Assembly (NCBI RefSeq): GCF_932294415.1
Contig: NC_065538.1
Location: forward strand, 16,405,656 to 16,469,655
Origin: Quercus robur
Taxonomy: Eukaryota; Streptophyta; Magnoliopsida; Fagales; Fagaceae
DNA length: 64,000 nucleotides
Reading direction: 5' to 3'
Made by a program: the position numbers and the translations under genes. The notes under the pieces were generated by a model. The model had not been told where the DNA came from and ran no database searches. It saw only the letters and a program-made list of their open reading frames with translations. Shown one piece after another: positions 1 to 10,969 of the stretch. Each line of letters begins with the position of its first letter. The stretch's first letter is position 1.

Positions 1-187
1 AAGGCCAGTAGACTGAGCATTTACTCACACAAAGGCTATATAAAACCAGGAGAGACAAGTACGTGAGGCATGTTGAACACACACACAAATTACTCTACAG
101 ATTACAGATTTCTAAAAAGTTTAAGCTAATTTGAGCATAGGAGGGTCCTTAGTAGGCCCCAAACTGGTGTCATTATCTGCTTAGTGC

Positions 188-290
188 TTACTTTGATACA
201 GGATCTCTAGGTCGTCCATAGTATTGACGAGGAACATACTGACGAGCTCCAGGTCGTCCATCATACCGGCGAGAAACATACTGACGAGGC
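188..290 (-). repeat. Two-unit ~42 bp direct repeat with a short open stretch
   Basis: Two adjacent imperfect units (about 209-250 and 251-290) share the words AGGTCGTCCAT and ACATACTGACGAG. Read on the minus strand, they give about 33 codons with a repeated Arg-Gln-Tyr-Val / Tyr-Gly-Arg-Pro pattern, ending in TAA at 188-190. Two in-frame TGA codons lie immediately upstream, so there is no visible gene. It could be the tail of an exon from a degraded gene; I do not recognise the protein. Confidence 0.4.
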
Positions 291-304
291 AAAATCGTGC
301 TTCA

Positions 305-403
305 TCAAATATTATTAATGTCATCATTCTCATAGCTTTTTATTATTGCCCACTTCCCTGTGATTAGCTCCAAAAGTAATTTTCCAAAGTTGTAAACATC
401 ACT
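305..403 (-). pseudogene. Receptor-kinase fragment (kinase subdomain IX)
   Basis: On the minus strand this encodes about 32 residues with the pattern [18 protein letters not shown], followed by AIIKSYEND, then TGA at 305-307. It matches the start of the last exon of the intact kinase gene at 58755-63419 ([16 protein letters not shown]). The reading frame ends where a receptor kinase would continue for about 110 more residues. No other kinase exon is recognisable up to position 1, although the parent could continue left of the window. It is an isolated, broken gene copy in the same orientation as the intact gene. Confidence 0.65.
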
Positions 404-1539
404 TTGCTTAATGATGATGTAGAATATCGTCTGTTGATTCCCTTCATCCAAAGATGGTGTGAACGACTAAAATTGATCCCGCAAAAAGGTGATTTTAAGA
501 TAAGGACTCAAGACACTGGTGTGGTGCTAGCCACAAATCCTTAGAAAATCAAGTCAGTGAAGTGATTTGGAGAGAATAAAGAGTATAGAATATTGCTAAG
601 AATATATGTTTGTAACTTTCTTCTTTTGGTCTAGTACAATGGTAACCAAGTTTCAATGTTTTATTATGTTGTTGTAATTTGATACCAAATATATCGACGT
701 TTTAATTATGAATTTCTGCAATTGAATATTGTTCATTTATTTTGGCTATAAGAGATGGAAACTCTGTTGTCCATACTCATGCAATGTTTGCTACTGTGAT
801 TAGGTCTAGTTTGTGTTGTAATAAATTCTCCCTCCGTCCTTTTTTGGAGGTGTGGTGGTTGAACATTTCCTGTGCTTCTGTATAATGAAGTTATGACCTA
901 TGACCAAAAAAATGTGTCACTATTTTATTAAGGTATAATTTGCTGCCAAATATATCAATCTTTGTGTGATATTTCTTATTCTATTATTCGTTTCACAAGG
1001 AGCTGAGAGCAAATTTTCGATAATAAAAGTATACTCTGTAATTTTTACTAAGTTGCACTGTGATTTTATTTTTCCATTAAAAAAAAAAGTTGCACTGTGT
1101 AACTGTGTTACATGTTGTGATTCGGACTTTCTCATAGCTTGGATCTATGTTGCTTTTCACCAAATATATCTAATTTGTTTTTTGCTGTACATGTATAGAC
1201 ATACAATTATAATTGTATGTATAGACATACAATTGTTGTGTATGTATTTGTTACGTATAATATAAATTATTATTCATTTGACAAAGAGGACTAGTGAGCT
1301 TACTTTGGTAGCTGTGTATGATGGGCTTGGATAGGCATATTTGGATTGCTTATTGGGCTTCAGCTGGGCCATTTATTTAGTCCGAGATGCCTGTGGGCTG
1401 TGTATGGTATTTCCTACAGGCAAAAGATGCTTAGGTTTGTGGGTCATCAAAGGGTGCTTGACGTAGTTGCATGAATGACATGATATCATAAAACAATTTT
1501 CTCACGATGGGCCCACATGTGAATCCCATACACAGTAAT
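404..1539. other. Non-coding flank
   Basis: No gene is supported here. The open stretches are short, AT-rich and overlap on both strands. A word resembling a Stowaway MITE terminus (CTCCCTCCGTCC) occurs near 829-840, but I cannot find a matching opposite end. Around 1187-1245 the motif TGTATAGACATACAATT is repeated and forms a palindrome. Confidence 0.5.
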
Positions 1540-4354
1540 AGAAGTGCATCCTCACATAAACTCACCATTAAACATTTACTATTCACAACTCGTCATGTGG
1601 TAAATTATAGTAAAAGTTATGTCATTTTATGTGGCCCATGAATTACTCATGAGATTCGCACATATAAGAGGCAAGTTATTATAAAGGTCCCTACCAAGTT
1701 TGGACGAGGTTCATTTCTGATTGACGTGCTCCGTTGGGTTCTTCTGCAGGCCCGTGGACAAAGCTTGGGTCCTGACCCAAAGGTCCTTTGCAAACCAGAT
1801 TGGGACATGCTAGGTCCAATTCCCTTTGCTAAGTTCTTTGATTGAGACATTACTAAACCCACTCTAGTTCCAATCCGTCAATCTTTCTTCATACACAAAT
1901 CGATAAATAGCCTAACTATCATTGTTCAAATAATAGGAGTACCAATTTAAAGTATGCAAATTTCATTATAAACCCCTCAAAAATAAAGAACCAATTTTGG
2001 TCATGGGACATTAGTCTTTGAGGACACTATTTTTCAATTAAAGTTTTGTTTTGTAATTTTTTTTTCAATCATCCTTACTGCAATCCACGAGTCAACAAAA
2101 ACAATATGTGAACTCTTCGACAAGCAATGGATACTTATCCATTAGTTGGGTGGAAAAGGTTGAGTATGAACAGTATGTGAACTATTCCACAAATAATAAC
2201 TATCATTGTTTATCTTTTTTTATACACCAAAACTATCCTTCACTCTATTCTTTCATCCTTAGGAAACAAAAGAAAGTAAACGATTGAATTAAAGCATAAC
2301 AACAGTGCTTGTGTATATTTACACAAGTATTGTAGCAAAAATGTATTTTTACACAATAAATATATAAGTTGATGTCAACAATTTTTTAGATTGGTTGGGA
2401 AAATTTTGGCCCTCGTGCCATTAAGTATGAGCTTATGTGAATGCTCTGTTTTATTTGTGTTGATTACATATTAATGATATATGGCACCACTTTGGGTGAC
2501 AAATCTTGTCTTTGGAAAACAACTTGGATTCTTTACTTATATCATCCATTTAGGAACAACTTATTGAGGTTTTGTCTAAGCGTTAGTTCTTGATGTGGCA
2601 AACAAGTCATAGAGAAAGATTTTAGAGCTACTGTGCATCTAAAAATGTATTACATTGGAATTTGGTCATGATTATGTAATTAACTTATTATTAAAAGTTG
2701 GAGAACAGAAAATATTAGGTATAGTTCTATTTCTACCATATGTGTTTGATAGAAAGGATAAAAAAGTTAAATGGCAGAGAATAAATTACTATTATGTATT
2801 TTCTTGGCTTCTTCCCTTCAAATTCATAGCTCCAATGGGTCCCTGCAGTAACCAGGTTAGAAAATTTGTCAAGGGGATAAAAATGCATAGTGATATGAAC
2901 ATTTTTGGAATCAAAAACTTATTTGAATTATTTGAGAATGCATATTGTATAAACATGAAATTAATAAATTTGGTATTAGATTATTTAGCTCATTAAATAG
3001 TGTTAACCATCAACTTACATAAATATAAATACAACATAAGGGCTTTGTAACTCAACTGATACATCCTATTTCTAATAAAGTCGTCTCAGACTCAATCAAA
3101 AATATATATAAATATATATATTTATCACAAAATTTCATTCTATAGTTTAAAACTATAACAATATAATTAAGTGATTTAATGGTTATAAATTAAGAAGTCA
3201 CATTAGAAAAATATAAATTTATAATAATATCTATAATCCCAAATAACAAATTATTATCTCTATTCATTTTGAAAGAGAATATAACTTAAAAATGAATGAA
3301 TTTGGATCGCTACAATATGATTGGATATGGAAAGTTACGGTAACAATTAGAATATTTTTGGGCTGCTAACTAGTAGCTAGTCCGATGCAACATTTTTAAT
3401 GAGAGACTATCTAGAATTTAGCTAACAAAGTGCATTTCCTATGCAGAGAATTTGGCTCTTAGCAATCCAGTATATATATATCCTTAAGTAAAGAGTCTTG
3501 TAACCCAGTACGAAAGTTGGGGTTTAAATCTTCGATGATTTAATAGTCACCTGCCATTTTTTTCAGCACTTATTTCAAGGGTTATATGTTGATTTATTTT
3601 GAAGTTTCTCAGTAAACCTAGTAATAGTCACGCACGTGTTATATTTAGTGTTTGTTTGGACAAATTTTAATAAATCCTTGAAAAACAAGGGTTGAAACAG
3701 GTCCACTTATTTGTAGTGTTCACTCCCCCATAAATGTAATCACCAAATTATTAAAAAATAAAATAAAACATTTCATAACAAATCCTTTCTAAATGAATGA
3801 TATATTTGATCATTGTACACAATCATGTCCAATGACTCCAATCACAGAAAAAGAAAATAAATCAAATAATTTGATATGATGCATATGTGAATGATATATT
3901 TGATCACTGTACACAATCATGTCCAATCACAGAAAAAGAGAATAAATCAAATAATTTGATATAATGCATATGTTGTTATTTAATATTCCAATTGAATCTT
4001 TTTATATTCTACAATAAATTAGAGGACAATTGATGATATTTAGAATGAAATTGGAGTGCATTAAAAATTTAAAGATACTTGTCATCAAATTATAGTACTT
4101 TTGTTTTTTAAGAGATAGTTTTAAACCTATAATGTCACAAGATGTTTTATTAATTAGAAGTACACTTGACATAAAATTAATTAAAGTGCAACCAAATTTA
4201 TAGCTAATTTTTATTTTTTTGAGAAATTTGTAACTAAACTTTGTTGAGGTTTCATATTTTATTGTTTTTCTGAAAAAAAATAAATAAATAAAAGTTGCAG
4301 ACACGTCACATGAAGGAAGAAAATGTCGGCTCTTAAACTGACTTTGGCGGTTAC

Positions 4355-4879
4355 TGTTACAAGCATCCTCAGATAACCACGTTGCTAAGGATGAAGATTT
4401 GCATGGCCATGATGTTAAGGATGAAGACTTGCATGGCCACGTTCACAAGAAGATTTCCGTAGCCAACCATGTTGCTAAAGAGATATAGATGACGTTTCCT
4501 GATATCACTTCTTGTTTAGATTGGTATTGTTTTAATTGTTTAGGATCGGTGGTTTAGATTGGTATTGATTAGTTTGGGTTGTTTAGATTAGTTTGATTTC
4601 AAGTTCCAATAAGCTAAGCATTATCTTAGCAAGAGTTTCAAATTAAGGATGAGCATATAGGTTGGTAGTAAGTTTATCATTATCTTGTAAAGTGTATTTA
4701 TATTCAGAAGTATGAAATAGAAGGGCAGATCAGATTATTCTAATTAAATTCTAAAAGAGGCCCGGTTTCACTCGAAAAAAACCACTTAAAGCACACTCAA
4801 CCACTTTCTAATATCTATTTCATCAAAATAGGTAAGAGAGGAAGAGGTAGAGGACATGAAATCCAAGTTGAACATAACA
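4355..4879 (+). repeat. 5' LTR of the chromovirus
   Basis: A 525 bp direct repeat that begins TGTTACAAGC and ends TTGAACATAACA. It is followed at once by the primer-binding site. Its partner is 9265-9270 joined to 9600-10133, which carries an extra ~15 bp near 9890-9905. It would supply promoter and polyadenylation signals for the element. Confidence 0.92.
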
Positions 4880-4882
4880 ACT

Positions 4883-4895
4883 TGGTATCAGAGCC
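4883..4895 (+). promoter_or_regulatory. Primer-binding site, initiator-Met tRNA
   Basis: TGGTATCAGAGCC lies three bases after the 5' LTR. It is complementary to the 3' end of plant initiator methionine tRNA, the usual primer for minus-strand DNA synthesis in this group. Confidence 0.9.
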
Positions 4896-6063
4896 AGTGA
4901 CGGAGGAGCAACGTATCAGCCACATTGAAGCCGAGCTTGGAGCATTAAACTCTAAGCATGATAACGCGATGAAGCAAATGCAAGAAATGTTTTCTGCTCT
5001 AAACTCTCGGTTGGACCAACTTGTACCGAACCAGAATTCTGACCACGGTGAAGGTTCCTTAAATCGAAGTGGGTTCAGGCGAAACTATTTCAGTATCGGA
5101 GAAGGAATGAGTCATACAACTTCATCAACCATCACCAAGCTTGCCAAGTTGGACTTCCCACATTTCAACGACAATGAAGATCCCATTAGCTGGATATGCC
5201 GAGTTGAGCAGTTCTTTGAGTTGCAGCAAACCCCGTAAGAAGAACGTGTGCCACTCGCAGTATACCACTTAGAGGGTGAAGCCCAATTGTGGCATCAATT
5301 GTTGAAGGAGGAAGAGTAGGCAATCACGTGGAATTGCCTTAAGAAAGGCTTAAATGCACGGTATGGTCCCACCTAATATGAAGACTTCTTTGGCGATCTC
5401 ACAAAGTTGAAGCAAACTAACTCAGTTCGGGAGTACCAAGGTCAATTTGAGAGGTTACTTAGTCGCACTGAAAGAGTGACCCCTTCACAACAAGTCAGTT
5501 GTTTTGTGAGTGGGCTCAAGGAAGGCATTCGAGTCGACGTGCAAGCATCATGCCCAACAACGCTCTCTGCAGTCATTGGCCTAGCATGTCTTTATGAAGC
5601 CCGACTGTAGTCTCAACGTCGAACGTTCACACTAGATGCAAAGAAGACACCCATGTCATCACCCTTGAATGTGCAACGCCCCACAAATCCTGCCATTAGA
5701 AGACTCACTCCAGCCGAACTCAAAGATAGAAGGGACAAAGGGTTGTGTTACAACTGTGATGAAAAGTTTGGGCTTGGCCATCGTTGCAAGAAGCTCTTTT
5801 TAATTGAAGGGAGTTGGTCTGATGATGAAGAGGATGATGGGAAGAAGGTTGAAGAGATTGAAGAAAAAGGAGAGGAGGAAAATGAAACCGTCGGCATCTC
5901 CTTGCATGCCATTGTTGGGACTCAAGCTCCTCAAACTATGCGGGTGCAAGGTCATATGGGTAAAAAGATGATAACAATCTTGGTGGACTCAGGCAGTACC
6001 CATAATTTCTTGAGTGAAAGAGTGGCAAGAAGGTTGAGGTTGCAACCCAAGAATGATGGGTGA
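4896..6063 (+). pseudogene. Chromovirus gag and protease, broken
   Basis: One reading frame covers a gag with an N-terminal coiled region (about 4900-5060), a capsid-like segment, and a CCHC zinc knuckle (CYNCDEKFGLGHRC, about 5749-5790). An acidic linker follows, then an aspartic protease core with LVDSGSTHNFLS (about 5980-6015). In-frame stops fall near 5236, 5317, 5374 and 5608, and a TGA follows at 6061. Most look like C-to-T changes in Gln or Arg codons. Gag would package element RNA and protease would cut the polyprotein; neither full product can be made from this copy. Confidence 0.85.
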
Positions 6064-9000
6064 CTCCAAGTCACAGTGGCTAGTGGAGAGAGATTAACCA
6101 GCTTGGGGAAATGGTCAGGGGTACGAGTGGTTCTTCAAGGGATCACTATCACCGTGGATTTCTACATCTTACCCTGGAAGGTTATGATGCGGTCTTAGGT
6201 GCACAATGGTTGATGACTTTAGGGCCAATTTTATGGGATTTCTCGAAGATGCAAATGAAGTTTAAAATGGAGGGTGAGGAAGTGATGTTCCAAGGGATGT
6301 CCACTCCTTCTAGCAAATTCGAGGATGAAGAGGACATGAGGCGTGAGCTTAAGAAAAGGAAGTAAGGTGTCTTATTGCAATTATATGCTTTTACACTTGT
6401 GGATCAACAGCCCTAAGATCTAACACATGGGACCAAGGAGGACGAGCGGCTACAAAAGATTTTGGCCTCTTTCGGGGACTTATTTGCAGAACCCAAGCAA
6501 TTGCCACCAACTAGGTCACATGACCATAAGATTCCCTTGATCCCTTGTAAGGGACTAGTGAGTGTGAGGCCTTATTGCTATCCACACATCTAGAAGACAG
6601 AGATTGAACGTATGGTTTCAGATATGCTAGCATCTGGGGTGATACGGCCAAGCAATAGTCCCTACTCATCACCAGTTATACTAGTAAGTAAAAGTGATGG
6701 TTCCTGGAGGTTTTGCGTCGATTATCGGGCCTTGAATCAAATTATTGTGAAAGACAAGTTCCCAATTCCAGTAATTGATGAATTTCTGGACGAATTACAT
6801 GGAGCATGTTATTTTTCTAAGCTAGACTTATGATCGGGGTACCATCAAATCTGCATGCATCCAAGTGACATTTCAAAAACGGCATTTAGAACCCATCAAG
6901 GCCACTATGAGTTTCGGGTAATGCCCTTTGGACTTACTAATGCCCCATCTACCTTCCAATCCCTTATGAATGAAGTTTTCAAAGAATACTTGTGCAAGTT
7001 TGTTTCGGTATTCTTTGACGACATCTTAATCTACAGCAAAAGTTGGGAAGAGCATTTGCGACATGTCAAGATGGTGCTATTGACTTTTAGAAACCACAAG
7101 CTATATGTGAAAAGGGAGAAGTGTCAATTCGGCCAAGTACAGGTTAAAAACCTTGGTCATGTGATTTCCAAGGAGGGAGTAGCAGTGGACCTAGACAATG
7201 TAGCATCAATGGTAGATTGGCCCAAACCAACTTCACTTAAAGCTCTTCGAGGTTTTTTGGGATTGACCGGGTACTATCGTAAGTTTGTCCAAGATTATGG
7301 GAAGATAGCACGGCCTCTCACAAATATGTTAAAGAAATATTCATTCCTTTGGAACCCAGAAGCCGAAATGGCATTTGAGGAATTAAAGGTAGCAATGACT
7401 CAATCTCCAGTGTTGACACTTCCAGACTTCACTAAACCATTTGTAGTAGAGTGTGATGCCTCAAACACTAGTATTGGTGGAGTTCTCATGCAAGAACAAA
7501 GACTGGTTGCATTCTTTAGTCAAGCCCTTGATGGAAGGAAGATGGCCCTCTCAGCTTACGATAAAGAAATGCTCGCCTTGGTGCTAGTGGTGCGGAAGTG
7601 GAGACCATACCTCATGGGACGAAAGTTCATTATTTGAATAGATCAAAGAAACTTAAAATATCTTTGGGAGCAAAAGATCACTACAGAGGCCCAACAAAAG
7701 TGGCTAACCAAATTAATGGGGTACGACTTTGTCATTGAATATAAACGAGGGAGTGAGAATTTGGTAGCTAATGCGTTGTCAAGACGAGAAGAGAAAGGAG
7801 AACTTGTTGCTATCTCCCAACCGGTACCAAGGTGGCTAGAACCAATAAGAGAGGAGGTCCAGACTCAACCACAACTCCAAAGGCTTGCCAAGTTATGCCA
7901 GGAAGGTGAAGCTGTGGGCCCGTGGCAATTTCGTGAAGGAATACTTTTCTTTATGGAAAAAATTTTCCTAAGGGAAGAATCTCCGCCTATTGCAACCATT
8001 ATCAATGAAATTCATTCCAGTACTCATGAAGGGTATCACAAGACTCTACATCGAGTTCATTCCATTTTTTATTGGAAGGGCATAAGGCAACAAGTAAAGG
8101 AGTTCATCAAGCAATGTGACATTTGTCAACGACACAAGATAGAGAACTTAGCTCCAACCGTTCTACTCTAACCTCTCCCAATTCCTACTCAGGTTTGGTC
8201 TGACATATCTATGGACTTTGTAGATGGTCTTCCAATATCAAAAGGAAAGTCCACTATCTTAGTAGTTGTTGATACACTATCTAAATATGCTCATTTTATT
8301 CCAATCTCTCACCCGTATACTGCTACTAGTGTCGCCCAAGTGTTTTTTGATCATGTGTTTAGGTTGCATGGAATGCCACAATCCATAGTTTGTGACAGGG
8401 ACCCTACATTTACCAGTTTGTTTTGGAAGGAGTTGTTCAGATTGAATGGCACAGCCTTCAACTTCAGTTCATCAGACCACCCACAAACGGATGGCCAAAC
8501 TGAAGTTGTCAACCACACTGTGGAAATGTACCTGAGGTGTTTCACAAGTTCCAAGCCAAAAGAATGGGTTCGTTGGGTTTCATGGGCAGAATTTTGTTAC
8601 AACACAAGTCTCCACTCTTCTACAAAGAAAACACCTTTTGAGATTGTGTATGGTAGATCTCCCCCTACAGTATTGTCTTATGTCCCAGGAACCACTAAAG
8701 TAGAGGTAGTTGATCATGAGTTAAGAGCAAGAGACCAAGTCATCGAAGAACTATGAGACCAACTGAAAGAGTCCCAGGCCCGTATGAAAAAGGTCTATGA
8801 TAAGCACCACATTGAAAGATCTTTTGAGGAAGGCGATTGGGTATACCTACGGCTTCAACCATATCGGCAAATGTCCCTATTTGTGCGAAGAAATCTCAAA
8901 TTATCACCAAGATACTACGGCCAATACAAGGTGTTACAAAAGGTTGGACCCGTTGCCTACAAGCTTGAGCTACCCCAAGAGTCTCGCATCCATCCAACTT

Positions 9001-9254
9001 TTCACGTATCATACCTTAAGAAGAAACTTGGACAGGGAGTAGAAGTGCAGACTGAGTTGCCATCAACACAAAAGGAAGATGATTCTCTCATTCTGAAGCC
9101 ACAAGCGGTATCGGAACAAAGGAAGAAGAAAGGAAGCTCAAAAGTTCTCATTCATTGGCAAGGGCTAGCACTAAGTGAAGCCACATAGGAAAATCTTGAA
9201 GACTTGCGTCAGCAGTTTCCTACATTGACCCTTGAGGACAAGGGTGAATTTAAG
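6064..9254 (+). pseudogene. Chromovirus pol (RT, RNase H, integrase, chromodomain), broken
   Basis: A single-base loss near 6172 shifts the frame; everything downstream is in the third frame. Visible parts are the protease end (DAVLGAQWL), RT with [10 protein letters not shown] and the catalytic FFDD (about 7010-7025), RNase H starting at VVECDASN (about 7444), and the integrase zinc region H..H..C..C (about 8005-8150). The integrase core follows with Asp in VVVDTLSKY, Asp in CDRDPTF and Glu in GQTEVVN. The C-terminal segment has a chromodomain-like VLIHWQGL (about 9145-9170). Stops occur near 6831, 7635, 8169, 8754 and 9186. The order RT-RNase H-integrase defines Ty3/gypsy. Confidence 0.88.
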
Positions 9255-9264
9255 GGGGCAGAAT
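9251..9264 (+). promoter_or_regulatory. Polypurine tract of the chromovirus
   Basis: The run TAAGGGGGCAGAAT sits directly before the TGTTAC that begins the 3' LTR (9265-9270). It is the expected plus-strand primer site and fixes the true start of the 3' LTR on the far side of the nested solo LTR. Confidence 0.8.
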
Positions 9265-10133
9265 TGTTACTGTTAGAGATATATTAGCCCATTAGCATAG
9301 GCCCAAGCCTAATTCTACTTTGTGTGCAAGCCAAGTCTCCTACTTGTACTAGAAGTCTATTAGTCTAGGGTTTAGTCTACTATATATACACATGTTATGA
9401 TTCATTGTAACAAAGGATTTGTAGTACACTCTAATATATTATTAATATAACCCTTTAGGGTTTCCTCCGTGGATGTAGGCCGTTAGGCTGAACCACGTAA
9501 CCCTCGTGTGTTATTGTGTTTTATATTTTATGCTTTCGCTTCCGCATCTATACTAAGCATATTCAACATGGTGTATCAATGCTAATATTTAACAGTTACA
9601 AGCATCCTCAGATAACCACGTTGCTAAGGATGAAGATTTGCATGGCCACGTTGTTAAGGATGAAGACTTGCATGGCCACGTTCACAAGAAGATTTCCGTA
9701 GCCAGCCACGTTGCTAAAGAGATATAGATGACGTTTCCTGATATCACTTCTTGTTTAGATTGGTATTGTTTTAATTGCTTAGGATCGGTAGTTTAGATTG
9801 GTATTGATTAGTTTGGGTTGTTTAGATTAGTTTGATTTCAAGTTCCAATAAGCTAAGCATTATCTTAGCAAGAGTTTCAAATAAAGGATGAGCTATGATA
9901 GCTATCCGATATAGGTTGGTAGTAAGTTTATCATCATCTTGTAAGGTGTATATATATTCAAAAGTATGAAATAGAAGGGCAGATTAGATTATTCTAATTA
10001 AAATCTAAAGGAGGCCTGGTTTCCCTCGAAGAAAACCACTTAAAGCACACTCAACCACTTTCTAATATCTATTTCATCAAAATAGATAAGAGAGGAAGAG
10101 GTAGAGGACGTGAAATCCAAGTTGAACATAACA
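9265..10133 (+). repeat. 3' LTR of the chromovirus, split by a solo LTR
   Basis: The LTR begins with TGTTAC at 9265-9270, is interrupted by 9271-9594 and a 5 bp duplication (9595-9599), and resumes at 9600 with AAGCATCCTC to end at 10133. The rejoined length is about 540 bp, against 525 bp for the 5' LTR. Confidence 0.88.
9271..9594 (+). mobile_element. Solo LTR (Copia-like) nested in the chromovirus 3' LTR
   Basis: A 324 bp insertion starting TGTTAGAGAT and ending ATATTTAACA, with terminal inverted TGTTA/TAACA. It is flanked on both sides by GTTAC (9266-9270 and 9595-9599). It contains a TATA-like TATATATACAC region and a GTTTCCTCCG leader typical of LTR transcripts. It encodes nothing. The Copia assignment rests on length and general look. 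A CAACATGGTGTATCA word near 9563-9580 resembles an LTR end plus primer site, so the exact 3' boundary rests on the target duplication. Confidence 0.8.
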
Positions 10134-10138
10134 GTTAC

Positions 10139-10969
10139 GCCTAAACTGGGGATCAATCCAACGTGCACGTTATTCAATTTGCAATTGTTTTCCTGAAGTG
10201 GAGCCCTTATTCTTATATGACTTAATTGGGTCTAATAAATGATATTCTCAATTAGGATCCTCTTATTATGCAATGACTTGATAGTTATAGCTCTTTCCTA
10301 CTAAGTTTGGTCAGGGAGAGAGAGAGATGATATAAAATGAAGAGAGTAGAATAAGATTTTTTTTTTTCTTTTTAATTATTTTATAAAGGAAAGAAAATAA
10401 AATGAAGTGGAATTTTCTGTTGGGTCCATTTTTCCCCCAAATGGAGGAGAAAGAGAGAAGAAAATTACACTAAGAAGAAAAATACAAAATCACTCATACT
10501 TTTTCTTCATTCTACTTTTAATATAATTTTCAAAGTATACCTTTTCCTTTGTGTCAATGGTATCTCTTCCTTCCCCCTTTCTTTTGAACAAAAAAGTATG
10601 TTGGCTTAAAAAACAAAAGGCTTTAGTCATTGTTGCAAAGAAATTATGCCGTAACATAAGGATGGAAAAATTATATCTTGTACTTGGCATATATGCCGAG
10701 TTTCTCACATAGAGGCGGGCCCCACATGATGTGGGACTCGTTTGTGTGTGAGAGACTCGGCATATATGTCGGGTACATGATATACTACCTTGTAAGAAAG
10801 GAGTCTCGTGTATAGGAACATTGGACCTGTTGAGATTTTGACACATGTCAACATCTCTACAAATCTAGTGTTCCTAGGCACTAGACCTAAGCCAATTCCT
10901 ATGCGTTAAAAGTATTGAAGTACTACTTATCTTCCTTGTGACTAGCATAATATGCCAATACAAATCAGC
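10139..10969. other. Upstream region of receptor-kinase copy 1
   Basis: Non-coding sequence matching 17478-18312 in copy 2. It contains a purine-rich stretch (GAGAGA words near 10315-10330), the foldback hairpin at 10672-10784, and no supported gene. The minus-strand open stretch at 10490-10846 runs through the hairpin and is not convincing. Confidence 0.6.
10672..10784. repeat. Foldback hairpin upstream of copy 1
   Basis: A ~113 bp near-palindrome. The left arm (TATATCTTGTAC, then GGCATATATGCCGAG, then TCTCACA) is matched in inverse by the right arm ending at 10784. An inner stem CCCACAT/ATGTGGG surrounds the centre. A diverged copy occupies the same place upstream of copy 2 (18014-18126). 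It may be a small foldback MITE that predates the duplication. Confidence 0.7.

Larger units (their letters stand above)
4355..10133 (+). mobile_element. Ty3/gypsy chromovirus, full-length but degenerate
   Basis: This is a complete LTR retrotransposon: 5' LTR (4355-4879), primer-binding site, gag, protease, RT, RNase H, integrase and a chromodomain-like end, purine tract, then an interrupted 3' LTR. It is flanked by a 5 bp duplication GTTAC (4350-4354 and 10134-10138). The tandem copy carries the unoccupied site at 17473-17477. LTR ends are TG and CA. By eye the two LTRs differ at about 19 of 525 aligned positions, plus a ~15 bp indel, so the insertion is not recent. The coding region has about ten in-frame stops and one frameshift, so it is non-autonomous now. 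The short LTRs and chromodomain suggest a Reina/Tekay-type chromovirus; the exact clade is inference. Confidence 0.92.
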
